Assembly: GCA_030248215.1 (NCBI GenBank)
Contig: JASANG010001493.1
Coordinates: forward strand, 1-64,000
Length of the DNA stretch: 64,000 bases
Direction of reading: 5' to 3'
Origin: Enoplolaimus lenunculus
Lineage: Eukaryota > Nematoda > Enoplea > Enoplida > Thoracostomopsidae
Part shown: positions 1 through 12,400 of the stretch, piece after piece
Position numbering within the stretch: the stretch's first letter is position 1
How the letters are laid out: each line of letters begins with the position of its first letter
Made by a program: the position numbers and the translations under genes
Notes under the pieces: generated by a model
Told to the model about the DNA's origin: nothing
Seen by the model: only the letters and a program-made list of their open reading frames with translations
Databases searched by the model: none

Positions 1-212
1 CCAAATCTACACCGGATATTTCGACCAATTTCACTGTCATATTTTGCCACTGGCCGAGCATTGCGATTGGGAAGCCGTCTCGGCGTCTGAGGCAGCGTTA
101 ATTATCAACCGCCGTAAAAGGGGTTTTTTTCGCTATCCCCTCGAGAATTGTGTCACATGTCATAAACTGAACGCAAGCTGTTCATTAAAGATGTAAATAT
201 GGAACAGTTTTG

Positions 213-395
213 GGCCCGTGTTATTTTATGGGGCGTCCAGGTTTGCGGTGGACCTATAAAAGAGTAGGTTTAGACTACATTTCTTGCTTTGGCTTAGGCA
301 TAGGCTTAGAAACTCATTTTTGCAACGCTTAGGCTTAGGCTTAGGCTTAGGAATACGCTTAGTCTACTATTACGCCCCTTAAAGTAACATTGGCC
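213..395 (-). mobile_element. TTAGGC-cored inverted-repeat element, copy 1
   Basis: It starts GGCCCGTG and ends in the complement of GGCCAATG, with TTAGGC units inside. The array reads TTAGGC on the plus strand. Flanking 8-mers CAGTTTTG and AATTTTTG match at 6 of 8 positions, an eroded duplication. It belongs to the subfamily ending ACGCCCCTTAAAGTAACAT. Confidence 0.7.
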
Positions 396-604
396 AATTT
401 TTGTATCAGTGACAGCTATTTTGACTGCATCTAAAGAAACTTAATTACTGGTACTATAGGCTATGAAATAGGTTTTTTTGAAAACTGACGTTTTGTGCCT
501 ATCATAAATGAGATTTTCTTGACATTTTTTCATTTTCGTAAATATTCGAGGGTATACGCTTTGTCTGTTAATTTATTTATTCAATTTTGAGAAATCTTAT
601 TCTT

Positions 605-882
605 AAGCTCTGTTCACACGTGCAAAGTTTTTGCTGCGAGAACTTGCAGCTGCAACTTGCACTTGCAAGTTATGTCCAATATCCCGTTTGAAAAACATGC
701 AGCTGCAAATAATTCATTAAAAATTAAAGCTTGGAATTTAGTTCACATGTGTGAATAACCATACAAGTTCACTGAATTTATTGCAGTCGCTTTCTCATTG
801 GCTGATGAAAAATACAAGTTCTGCGTGCAATTTGCAGCTACAAGTTCTCGCTTCAAAAACTTGCACGTGTAAATAGGGCTTT
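605..882. mobile_element. Short inverted-repeat element (MITE), AAGC..CACACGTGCAA type
   Basis: The left end AAGCTCTGTTCACACGTGCA is mirrored at the right end as a diverged complement (TGCACGTGTAAATAGGGCTT). The interior has further AACTTGCAGCTGCAA-like inverted motifs. There is no coding capacity. A fragment of the same family lies near 57806-57850. Confidence 0.6.
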
Positions 883-1145
883 AGTTGAATTAACAAGTTT
901 AATTTATGTTCGAAAGACTGAACCGATAATGTTTGGAATACGGAAAAAGTAAACAGAAAAAAATTCATTTTGTAGTATTTTAAAACGTTATTGGCGAATT
1001 TCAGCGTTAATAGTCGTTTTAGTTAACTTTGGCAATGTTTTCTGCAGATATAATTGCAGATATTGCATAAGTTGTGAAGGCTTTTAGCAATTTTCGCAAC
1101 TTTTTACTATATAAGACAAGGTACAACCGTCTACTAAATTTTTTT

Positions 1146-1155
1146 ATCATTATTA

Positions 1156-1193
<38 letters not shown>

Positions 1194-1335
1194 GTTATTA
1201 TTATTATTATTATTATTATTGTTGTTATTATTATTATTGTTGTTGTTGTTGTTATTATTATTATTGTTATTATTATTATTATTATTAATATTATTATTAT
1301 TGTTATTATTATTATTGTTGTTATTATTATTATTA
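1146..1335. repeat. ATT/GTT trinucleotide microsatellite
   Basis: About 190 bases of nearly pure ATT units with scattered GTT units. The open frames through it encode only poly-Ile/Val or poly-Leu and are not genes. Confidence 0.95.
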
Positions 1336-1789
1336 CAACGAATAAACCTGGTAAAGTTTATACTTTACGAACATGCGAATGATAGATTTTTCTTCAAGTC
1401 TGTGCGCATTTACGCTATAATTTCGAAGGCCACAGCGTTCACGTTTCGTACTTCCGGCCATGTGAGCACTCTGGTGGCGGCTAAATAACAATTATATGTG
1501 CTTCCTAAGGTTTAGATATAAAATTAAATAATTTTGTGTACAATTAAATGCTTATACCTCTGAATATGTATATACATGTTTAAGTTTAGACTTAGGATTA
1601 CTTGCAGGCTCACCTTGAAGCTTATAATTAGATCAAAGTCAGTTAGCGCAACGCTGATTGACTTGCGAACCCATTTTACTTTTTAGCGGTGTTGGTTTTC
1701 CAGCGGACTGCAGTAGTATAGGCTCAGGGTTTAGACTAAATTTTTATGCTTAGGATTAGGCTTGTGAGCCTATATGGTTGATATTTGTA

Positions 1790-2035
1790 CACTGTAAATT
1801 CCAGTGAGTTGATTTTAACTGAGAACGAATTGAATCACTCAGTCTGAGTTAAGACTTTCAGAACTCACAATTCTGAGTGTATTCAACTCATTTTGATTTA
1901 ATTAATCAACTCCCCTGGAGTCAACTAAACTCAGAGTGATAATCAACTCAACTCAGAGTGAGTTAATGTTTTCTGATGACAGAAAAAACTAACTTTCCGT
2001 CTGAGTAATTAATTAACTCATTGGAATTCACAGTG
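1790..2035. mobile_element. CACTGTAAATT-family MITE
   Basis: It begins CACTGTAAATTCCAGTGAG and ends in the inverted form ending CAGTG, with TA immediately outside both ends. The interior is dense in GAGTTGA/TCAACTC motifs that can fold on themselves. It is one of about 20 copies in the window. Confidence 0.8.
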
Positions 2036-2320
2036 TACGCACTGCTCATGTAAAGATAATTTCGGAGTATTTCTCTGCGGAACTGCAAATGACTAAGCTT
2101 AAGCTTTAGACTTTTTTGCTTAGGCTTTTAAACTTAAGTTTAGGTTTAAGAATTTGCCTATACCTAACACTGTTAAAGCCATGTTCTATACATTCGGTTA
2201 ATAGACGAACGCTTGAATTTGACTGTTATTAAGTACACAAGTTAGTGTATCCATATACTTTATTTGAAATTGTATGCAACTTTGCGGCAGAAATTCATTC
2301 GTGGCTGGTTCCACACCGTA

Positions 2321-2573
2321 CACAATAAATTCCTATGAGTTAACTAATCAACTCAGACGGAAAGTTGGTTATTTCTGAGCTTATAAACAGTAAACTTTAA
2401 CTCACTCTGAGTTGACTTGATTCTCACTTTGAGTTGAGTTGACTCCGGGGAAGTTGATTAAATAGATCGTATTGAGTTGATTCTACTCAAAATTGTGAGT
2501 TCTGATAGTCCTAACTCAGACTGAGTGATTCAACTCATTCTGAGTTAAAATCAACTCACTGGAGTTTACAGTG
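2321..2573. mobile_element. CACTGTAAATT-family MITE, opposite orientation
   Basis: A diverged left end (CACAATAAATTCC) and a clear right end (GGAGTTTACAGTG), with TA outside both ends. The order of subterminal motifs is reversed relative to the copy at 1790. Confidence 0.75.
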
Positions 2574-2862
2574 TAGTACTTAATATTGCACGCCCAATGG
2601 AAACCATTTTAGTATTCTCAAATGTGTATAGCACCTTATCGTTTTAGTTTGCGATAGGCTTTGCAATTTCTAAACCAGCAACTTAACCTCGGTTCCGTTG
2701 AAGCGAGCTGTCTAACAAAAGTGCTATGTCCAGCTTTCAAACAAAATCGTATTTGAAATTCCGCTGTTTGTTTTTAGGAGTAACTTGCGAGCGAGTATCG
2801 TTGAAAACGGGATCCTTAATTTAATATTGCTTGTTGACAAGCCTGTCACTAACTGGTCAATT

Positions 2863-3115
2863 CACAGTAAATTTCAGTGAGTTAGTTTTAACTGAGAATG
2901 AGTTGAATCACTCAGTCTGAGTTTACGACTTTGAGAACTCAGAAATTTGAGTTGATTCAATTCATTCTGAGTTAATTAATCAACTCACCCAGCGTCAACT
3001 CAACTCAGAGTGAGAATCAACTCAACGCAGAGTGAGTTAATGTTTAGTGATATTAATTCAGAAATAACAAACTCGCTAGCTGAATTGATTAATCAACTCA
3101 TTGTAATTTACAGTG
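2863..3115. mobile_element. CACTGTAAATT-family MITE
   Basis: Ends CACAGTAAATTTCAGTGAG and GTAATTTACAGTG with the usual AACTCA-rich interior. No TA at the left end, so the flank has changed or the target rule is loose. Confidence 0.7.
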
Positions 3116-3188
3116 TTGTGTTATATCGGTTGAAAATACCTCCAGCCTTAATTACGTGGTTATACATACACTAACCTCAAAATAGTTA

Positions 3189-3433
3189 CACTGTAAGTTC
3201 CAGTGAGTTGATTTTAAATGAGTTGAATCCACTCAGAAGTGTGAGCTCTGAATTAGGCCTTCCGGAACTCAGAATTGTGAATTGTTTGAACTCATTATGA
3301 GTTAATTAATCGACTCACCTGGAATTAAATCAGCTTAGAGTGAGTTAATATTTACTTTTATCAACTCAGAAATAACCAAAAATAACTAATTCTCTCTATG
3401 TGTTGATTAATCAACTCATTGGAATTTACAGTG
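3189..3433. mobile_element. CACTGTAAATT-family MITE
   Basis: Ends CACTGTAAGTTCCAGTGAG and GGAATTTACAGTG, TA outside both ends. Confidence 0.75.
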
Positions 3434-4288
3434 TACATTTTACCGTGTAACTACAGCTACTTTCAGTTCCTATATTTAGCTATAGTCAAAGTTAATTCCA
3501 TAAACAAGGCCAATGATTTCCTATATACCCGGCAGAAGTGTCAAAATCCTGTTGAACACAACCTGAATATGGTCTTAGTCAAAAAATTGATTAGTAGCGA
3601 GTAGAGCACGCATTGCGTATTAGGTTTGAACGTATCCAAAACGAGACGACACCAAAACAAAACTTATACGCTCAACCACCAGTAGCTTGCGTCTTCTCGG
3701 TGGTTTTGGAGCACGTGGCCTTTAGACGCCTTGTGAATACTGTACCGCAAAGAAAAGCCAACTGTTTAGCTAGTACTAGCTAGCGAAACATTTATTTAGT
3801 ATCAAGTATACCGATGTTAGCTAAACCTTAGTCGGTTGCTAGTTCATATGAGAAATGAGCTGTCTCTTTTTTTTTGTTCGCTAGCGTAAAATGGCTTGGT
3901 TCGTTTGGTGAGCCCATTTTGGACCTTTATGAACGTCTCCGGGTATATGACCTGATGCTCTTATGCAGACGGTTTTTCGGTTGCCGAAAATGTGCTCCGG
4001 TTTGTGTGGTTTGGCACAATTTTTTGACCAAAAGTGGTTTTGTTATGCGTTCAATTATTATTGTATTTGTTGATAACAAGTTTGGCTTTTTTGTGAAAAA
4101 TTAAAATGACCACAAAAACGGTGTTTCACGTTATTTTCGGAAAAAAAACGGAAAAATTGAAAAAACATGGGCTTATTCTTTAACAAATACCAAAACGATA
4201 ATGGATGGTAAATTTAGTATCAAAATGTATACTAAGAGAATCACGAGACTATTTTAAAAACAAGTATACAGCAACATTTTGTAACACA

Positions 4289-4518
4289 CACTGTAAATTC
4301 CAATGAGTTGATTAATCAATTCAGCTAGCGAGTTGGTTATTTCTGAATTAATATCAGTGTACATTAACTTACTCTGAGTTGAGTTGACGCTGGGTGAGTT
4401 GATTAATTAACTCATAATGAATTGAATCAACTCAAATTTCTGAGTTCTGAAAGTCCTAACTCAGACTGAGTGATTCAACTCATTCTGAGTTGAAATCAAC
4501 TCACTGAAATTTACAGTG
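4289..4518. mobile_element. CACTGTAAATT-family MITE
   Basis: Ends CACTGTAAATTCCAATGAG and GAAATTTACAGTG. The flanks are CA, not TA. Confidence 0.75.
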
Positions 4519-4540
4519 CATGATACTCAGAAAAAACGGG

Positions 4541-4626
4541 GCGGAGTCGATTTTTGACTCAGTTTGTGTAGTCAGGCAGAAGTCTATTTCAGAGAGAGTC
4601 AATTTGACTCACCATTTTTTGCAGTG
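4541..4626. mobile_element. Half copy of the palindromic GAGTCAA element
   Basis: It contains the right half of the element complete at 50176-50396: TTTGACTCAGTTTGTGTAG, then GAGTCAATTTGACTCACC and the end TTTTTTGCAGTG. The left half is missing. Confidence 0.65.
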
Positions 4627-4906
4627 TAGTGTACATACAACAAAAGTGTCAAATGTCTAAAAATGACACTTGACAGCTACTTGGAACAAACTTGTAGGTT
4701 TGAGTTCAGCAAAAAATCTGCTAACAAGTTTTGTCATTTCATTGTTTGCATAAATTTAATCAAAAGTTTGATTTTAACCTAAACGCGTTAAGCGGCTGGG
4801 AATGCTGGATCAAGCCTAACAATATCGAAATCCATAATATACACCACAGTTTAAGCAAGTTTATGCGTTTTGGTAAGGACCGAACTTATCTAATATTTGA
4901 CTGTTG

Positions 4907-5104
4907 GGCCAATGTTACTTTGAGGAGCGTAACAATAGATGAAGCGTATTCCTAAGCCTAAGCCTAAGCGTAAGCGTAAGAATGAGCACATTCCTAAGCC
5001 TAAGCCTACGCCTAAGCCAAAGCAAAAAAATGTAATCTAGGGACTATACCTACTCTTTTATAGAGCCTCCTCGAAACCTGGACGCCCTTAAAGTAACATG
5101 GACG
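4907..5104. mobile_element. TTAGGC-cored inverted-repeat element, copy 2
   Basis: It starts GGCCAATGTTACTTT and ends in the inverted form (AAAGTAACATGGACG). The core is CCTAAG arrays in two blocks. A perfect 8-bp direct duplication GACTGTTG flanks it (4899-4906 and 5105-5112). Confidence 0.88.
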
Positions 5105-5334
5105 GACTGTTGTATAGGGATGGTATTAGTGATTTGCAATATCATCTCTTAAAAAGTTCCTTGACTAAGATTGCTTTTCAGGAAACTGTATCGTTGAGTT
5201 GTAACAAATGAAATAGCGCGTTGAAAAATAGTAATTTTTGAAATACATCTTTCAGTTAGTATCCAAAACTTCAAGCGACCGCTAAGGACATGGATTAATT
5301 AATTTACGAAGAAATAAGCAATTCTAAGTGGAAT

Positions 5335-5850
5335 AATATTATGAATACTTTCTAGTTATTAATAATAGAATACATAATAATTATTTATAATATGAATGCA
5401 TTGTAATTATTAATGTTATGAATACATCCTAATTATTAATAATGTGAATACATTCTAATTATTAATAATAGAATACATAATAATTATTAATAATAAAATA
5501 CATCCTAATTATTAGTACTAATATGAATACATGCGAATTATTAATGAGAAAATACATAATAATTATTAATAATATGAATGCATTCTAATTATTAATGTTA
5601 TGAATACATTCTAATTATTAGTAATATGAATACATGCTAATTATTAATAATAGAATACATAGTAACTATTAATAATATGAATAAGTAAATTCTAATCATT
5701 AATGTTATAAATACATTCTAATTTTTGTAATAGAATACATAATAACTATTAATAATCTGAATTATTAACGTTATGAATACATTCTAATTACTAATAACAT
5801 GAATATATTATAACTGTTAATATTATGAATATATTTTAATTATTACAAAA
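5335..5850. repeat. AT-rich tandem array, about 30-bp unit
   Basis: Irregular repeats of the pattern AATACATTCTAATTATTAAT for about 500 bases. No coding potential. Confidence 0.8.
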
Positions 5851-5946
5851 CCATAGGACGTTTGAATTAAAATTATTCTGATGAAATCATGTACATTGCG
5901 TAATTATTAAACTAAAACAATATTTCAGATATTATAGAAGTTCGCG

Positions 5947-6337
5947 TACAAGAAAGGGATCTCCATTTTGAGTCCCAATCAATAGGAGTACGTATCCCTA
6001 ATAAGAGTCCGTAAGCGGATAGGATCCCTAAACCCTAATTAGAGTCCATATATGTCAATTGTCCTTAAAGTTGAGTTCGAAACTTTAAAGTATACTTAAG
6101 TTTTTAAAGTAAATTTGTAAGTATAACCTTGCATTATCGCTCAAGCTTTTGATACAGGACAAATAAACGTTTAAATTTAACGGATAATTCCAGTACCGGA
6201 GATGTCAGTAACGAATGTTGGCGGAACGTGGGTACAAAATAAATAACAGTGTCGAACCGAATAACAGGTAGTACTCCTTGTCCCTGGAGAGGCAAAATAA
6301 ATATCAGTCCCCCTCTTATTCGCGTCACTACAATAGT
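5947..6337. mobile_element. Partial TA-flanked GACCCGAATAAG-type MITE
   Basis: It shares the interior motifs (AATAGGAGTACG, GAGTCCGTAAGCGGAT, CTTATTCGCGTCAC at the right end) with complete copies at 11522 and 50652. The left terminal repeat is missing. It ends about 100 bases before the start codon at 6442. Confidence 0.65.
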
Positions 6338-6441
6338 CATTAAACATATTTAGGTCTGATACCTAATTGTCAAAACTTAGTCCTTGCCGGGTGTCAAGCC
6401 ATGCTTCAATTTAAATTATTATTGTTATTATTATTATAAAA

Positions 6442-9400
6442 ATGAAATATATGCTGGCATTGAATTCAATTTTGGTCCTATGGACTTCTATAGCTGCAGA
6501 AACAGGTAAGATTGTAAAAAATTGCCTAGTTGACATCGAGTTGAAAGCGACTTTTTCATGAAGGGGGGTACGGTTTTGAAGATATGCAGACTTACGTTGT
6601 TCAGCATTTGTGCCATTATACCATTACACTTTATGGATAGACGTGACGGGCCCGTAGTCAGAAAAGGTGCCACGGTCGCAGCCCCCTGAAAGAACTGTGA
6701 CCCATTAGAAAATTTTCCACTTTGCTTGCTAGTAATCATACATCCTGGTATGCTCCTCTTGAACAACGTTCAGCCCCTGTAGCAAGGTGAGCCAGCTACG
6801 AGCCGGTAACGATAGCTTCATAACATATTAAGTTAGAAACTTTTCATTGGTAGACACCTTTAGGCTATAAGCAACCAATGCTATATTAGGGTCTTTTTGC
6901 TACGGAAACTTGTTCACTGCAATTTGCCCGTACGTAAAACTGTCGGTGTACTTTTAAAAGCGTAACCTTACATTGTTAGCCCCTCAAAAATTTACTATTC
7001 CCCCAAAAAAAAATTCTCTAGAAGCCCCGTGAAAATCTTCTGATATATAGGCTACACGGTCTTAATACGCTTAGCATAACAGCCCTCAAAGATATAGAAG
7101 TTTGCGTATATGTTTAGTATTGTACAGAATTAGAAAATTAAAGTTTATCCCGTCTAAAATTGGTTTACCCTCTCTTGAAATTGCAGTTTAGCAACTTGCG
7201 TTTGCAGTCCAGATATTACTTAATATATTCAGATAGTAATTTTAGTGCATGCAGTGCAAGACGACGTATGCGGTGCGCTGTGCGCATTCTAAACAAACAT
7301 TGCTCGTCAAATTATGATAATTGTACCGGTTCGCCAACGAGTTACCGGTTTAGTTGCCCGACGACCCACTCGTCGTTAGTTTAATAGAAGGTGAAACTTC
7401 CCAAACCCCACAACGTTTACATTTATCACATACTCAGGCATAGGCTTAGGCTTAGGTTTAGGTTTAAGCTTAGGTTTAATAGGTTCAGTCGTACGCACAC
7501 GTTCGTTATGTGTGCGGGGTGGTATTTTTTGAGGGTGGGAAATAAACAAATGCCGCCTACGGGAGAATATCTGCAATCAAATAAAATGTGAACGATAAAT
7601 GTGCCACTTACGAACGAAATGAGATACATTCATCCGTTTGATTTGCGCCTTAGGGGTTAAAGATAGTAAACTGAAAATTTTTCACTCAACCCTTTCTCAC
7701 ATGAATATTTTCTATTTCCCCGGAGACATACGTTTATGCTAGGATTCGAACACCAGTGACTGGAGTGCGAGGCGTATACCATCACCATTCAGCTATAGGA
7801 GCTTGACGCTCGAGCCCGAGGGGGCTCTCACGTCTTGTGATAACACGGTGCGATATATACTATTAAACATATATACACTGCGCTGAGTTGCCTATAGGCA
7901 ACTCAATGTCAGAAGGGGTTATAGATAGTAAACTGAAAATTTTTCGCTGAATCCTTTCTCACATGAATATTTTCTATTTCCCCTGAGACCTACTTTTATG
8001 CTAGGATTCGAACACCAGTGACTGGAGTGCGAGGCGTATACCATCACCACTTAGCTATAGGAGCTTGACGCTCTCGACCCGAGGGGGCTCTCACGACTTA
8101 TGGTGATTTAGTACTATGTATACGTGGTGCAATTGTTAAACACGGTGCGATATATATTATTTAACGTATATACATTGCGCTGAGTTGCCTATATGCAACT
8201 CAATGTGAGAAGGAGTTAATTTCATCAATTTTAATGTTTTCCAATTTTTTCAGGTCCAGCGGTGCCGCAAAATGGCGAAGGCATTATGATCAGCGAAGCA
8301 TTGCTCAAATATAGCAGCAAACCGCCATGTACACAAGAACAAGATACGATTATTACAAGGTAATTTGTTTCGGATAAATGCAAGACGTGGGGTATAAAAT
8401 CTACGACAATTGATCGTTTGACAACTTGTAGCCCAATAAAGTCTTAAAGCCTATTAATTAATCTAACCATAATCTGAAGCGTAATCTTAAGCCTAAGTCT
8501 AAGCATAACGATAGGCGACGACTTGTCGAGTTGATTTTAATTTCGGTTTACAAGTTGTCGGTCGACGAATTGCCGTGACACCGTGTGTATACGTTGAATA
8601 ATATAAATCCGGAAAATTTCAGGAAAGGTGGTAAAAATTAAGGGGCAGATCCAGGGGGTTGATTGTGTGCCCGTAAATCGAAAAAAACTTCGAGTATGGA
8701 CAGCGTCAGTTAAGTGTTTATATACGACAAGTTATCGTTTTGTTTTGGTTCGGTGGGTCCCCACGCTGTAAACCCCGTTCATATTTTTCCTACATCTGCC
8801 CCTGAAATCTAAGCGTTCTACAAGTTCTATTTAGCCTGCTATGAAATTGCGCCGTGAGTGTACTGTATTGGCTACCGAAACTATTTGTAATTCAAAGTGA
8901 ATCAGTGCCATATATAGCGCATTGCACCAAAATTCTGCTTCGAATGCAGTGGGTTTCGAACCAACTTACGGCGTACGGCTACCGGTCTACTCGTGTACAC
9001 ACAAAATAAATTGTCTTAAAATTTCAAGACATAAATGTGTTCATAATAGCCTTAAACAGCTCAGAAATTTGTTTCTTAAATGGTTAAAACATAAATGTCT
9101 TATATATTCAAGAAATTGCTGTTGTCAATTTATAAGACACAAATTTCTTTCTTTCAAGAAACAGTTGTCTTTTATTCAGGAATTAATTTTCTGATTTTTA
9201 TGTATGTAAAAAAAGTTGTTCCGTTTATATTCTTAAAAGAGTATATAAATAGTCGAATTTTAAAGATATTTCGGGTTTCAGGAATTAAGTTTCTGATTTT
9301 TATGTATGTAAAAAAAGTTGTTCCGTTTATATTCTTAAAATAGTATATAAATAATCGAATTTTAAAGATATTTCGGGTTTCAGGAATTAATTTTCTGATT

Positions 9401-12400
9401 TTTATGTATGTAAACAAAGTTGTTCCGTTTATATTCTTAAAATAGCATATAAATAATCGAATTTTAAAGATATTTCGGGTTTCAGGAATTAATTTTCTGA
9501 TTTTTATGTATGTAAAAAAAGTTGTTCTGTTTATATTCTTAAAAGAGTATATAAATAGTCGAATTTTAAAGATATTTCGGGTTTCAGGAATTAAGTTTCT
9601 GATTTTTATGTATGTAAAAAAGTTGTTCCGTTTATATTCTTAAAATAGTATATAAATAATCGAATTTTAAAGATATTTCGGGTTTCAGGAATTAATTTTC
9701 TGATTTTTATGTATGTAAACAAAGTTGTTGCGTTTATATTCTTAAAATACCATATAAATAATCGAATTTTAAAGATATTTCGGGTTTCAGGAATTAAGTT
9801 TCTGATTTTTATGTATATAAAAAAAGTTGTTCCGTTTATATTCTTAAAATAGTATATAAATAATCGAATTTTAAAGATATTTCGGGTTTCAGGAATTAAT
9901 TTTCTGATTTTTATGTATGTAAACAAAGTTGTTCCGTTTATATTCTTAAAATACCATATAAATAATCGAATTTTAAAGATATTTCGGGTTTCAGGAATTA
10001 ATTTTCTGATTTTTATGTATGTAAACAAAGTTGTTCCGTATATATTCTTAAAATAGCATATAAATAATCGAATTTTAAAGATATTTCGGGTTTCAGGAAT
10101 TAATTTTCAGAATTTTTATGTATGTAAAAAAGTTGTTCCGTTTATAAAAGAGTATATAAATAATCGACTTTTAAAGATATTTCGGGTTGAACTCAGCCTC
10201 CCCTCCCAACTTAAGTTTACGTCTTGGACGTATCGCATGTTGTAAAATTAGTGTATTGGGTTGAGCTTTAACGCCCAATTTTGAAGTCGATTTTCATAGC
10301 AAATCTCTGCGTATTATTTCAGACATATTTGTCTTATATTTCAGAAATATTTTTCTTAATCGTTCATAAAACAAAGTCTTAAACAGAAGACATTGAAGTG
10401 TGTAAAATTTTAGACAAATGTTTCTGAAGATTTAAGAAATAAAGGTCTTTAATTCAAGACATATATGCCTGGAGTCTGTATCAAGACATTCGTGTCTTAA
10501 ATTTCAGACAATATTTCAAGACTATTTATTTTGTGTGTAAGACACTGAGAGCTACGCAGCCACGTGAACTTTTTGCTACAATGGCTCTGTATATACCGTT
10601 ACTTTGGTACTACAAAATACGTAAATGAAAATATAGTGTGAGAACCGTATGAACTGGTCAGTGTCTCTCACATTTTCTAACCGACCCCGTTATGTAAATT
10701 CGAAGTTAAAGACTTCGCTATGTTTAGGCTTAAGTGAACGCAAAACTTTAATCAAACTTCCAGCTTCACACCTCCATACTACAAACAATACGACATGATT
10801 CATATTGTGATCTGATTAATTGAAAATTATACTAAAATTTAAGTACAATGGTGTCATTGTTAACATTGTTCGGCCAATGTAAAGAACAGGGGCTGAAAAG
10901 TATTATATGCATATCCCTTAGCTTAAAGCCTCTGCCTAAGCCTAAGCCAAAGCGTAAGTGTAAGCATATTTCTAACCGTCAGCCTAAGCCTAAGCAAAAA
11001 ATGTAGTCTATAATGTAAGCCTGCTCTTTTACAGACCCACCAGAAACCGGAATGGCCCTAAAAAACATGGTTCCTAAAATTTAAGTACAATGGGGTCCAT
11101 TTAATTTCGACCCCATCATTATAAACATTTTACTGGAAGTTCGCCAACCACTCTACACTATGCTTATTTCAGGTGCTTACAACCGATAATAGATTACACA
11201 AGTAATATTCAAACGGAACAGCAATCGATGTTGGCGTTTGAAGGTACGGACTTTAAATGCTTAATCTACTGTTACGGCCCTAAAAAGTATTAACATTGGT
11301 CTTGTTTACACAATAATGAAAACATTCTGATAATACTGGACGGGCCAATGTAAAGAACAGGGGCGGGACAGTATTATACGCATATCCGTAGGCTTAAGCC
11401 TAAGCCTAAGTTTAAGCATAAGCGTAAGAATAAGTTTATTCCTAAGCCTAAGCCTAAGTGTTTTCGTTAATTTAAGGTTAATTTGTGCGTAAAATAATCA
11501 CTAACGTAACTTTACATTCATTACTGTATTGATCCGAATAAGGGGGGGCAATAAGAGAGAGGTCGGTCCCCATTTTGAGTCACAATCAATAGGAGTCCGT
11601 ATTCCTAATAAGAGTCCGTAAGCGGATAGAGTCCCTAAACCTTAATTAGAGTCCATAAATGCCAAGTATCCTTAATTGTATAGCGCATAAATGTCCAGGA
11701 CCAAATAATTTGAGTTTGAAACTTTAAAGCGTACTTAAATTTTGAGTATACATTCCTAAGTATAACCTTGTATTATCGCTCAAGCTATTGACACAAGACA
11801 GACAACGTTTAATTCAACGGATAGTTGCAATTACGGATATATCAGTAACGAAGGACCGAAGGGTGGCTAAGGGCGGGATGAAATTAAATAACAGTCCGTA
11901 ACCGAATAACAAGGGGGTACCCTCATGAGAGGCCAAATAAATATCAGTCCCTCCCCCCTCTTATTCGGGTCACTACAGTACACAAGCCCGCAGCCTGCTC
12001 ACTTTTCCGGGGGGTGGCGTAAAGTTTTTCAGGAGGGTTGTACAAGGGTTTTGAATGACTTACAAGCGAGGTTTAAAATTACCTAGAGGGGGCTTCAAAA
12101 TTTTTCCTGTATACATATGATTTTGAAAAACTGCTATATACGGTCATATTAACAACTTCTTACGCCATATGTACAAACATATGACAATATTTTGCTTAAA
12201 CGTACTTTTCACATAAACCCGCAATGTTTATTTTTAGGCCTTCAAATATTTGACAAATTGTGTCAAATATTCAAACAATTCACACTGTGTACAGAGCATG
12301 TGACGTGCCGAAACCCGGGCGCCGGAGCCATGGAAGCTTCGTATGGGTACATGTGTGGTGAAGGATATAACTTCTTTTCAGATCATATTGAATGTTTCAT

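Larger units (their letters stand above)
1..6441. other. Intergenic flank, repeat-dense, no gene seen
   Basis: I see no supportable coding exon here. The stretch holds a telomere-repeat element (213-395), a 280-bp inverted-repeat element (605-882), an ATT/GTT microsatellite (1146-1335), five copies of the CACTGTAAATT family (1790-4518), half of a palindromic element (4541-4626), a second telomere-repeat element (4907-5104), an AT-rich array (5335-5850) and a partial TA-flanked element (5947-6337). Open frames near 3419, 3874 and 4731 are short, start at random points and show no domain. Stretches 883-1145, 3437-4288 and 4627-4906 show nothing I can name. Confidence 0.6.

Noticed and set aside
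1074-1488. Poly-Ile/Val and poly-Leu frames
   Set aside because: Translation of an ATT/GTT microsatellite with no other coding sign.
3874-4104. 76-codon plus frame
   Set aside because: Cys-rich by chance, with no secretion signal or splice partners.
9606-10028. 140-codon minus frame of repeated YIKIRKLIPETRNIFKIR
   Set aside because: The 102-bp minisatellite period is a multiple of three; no start context, splice sites or family match.
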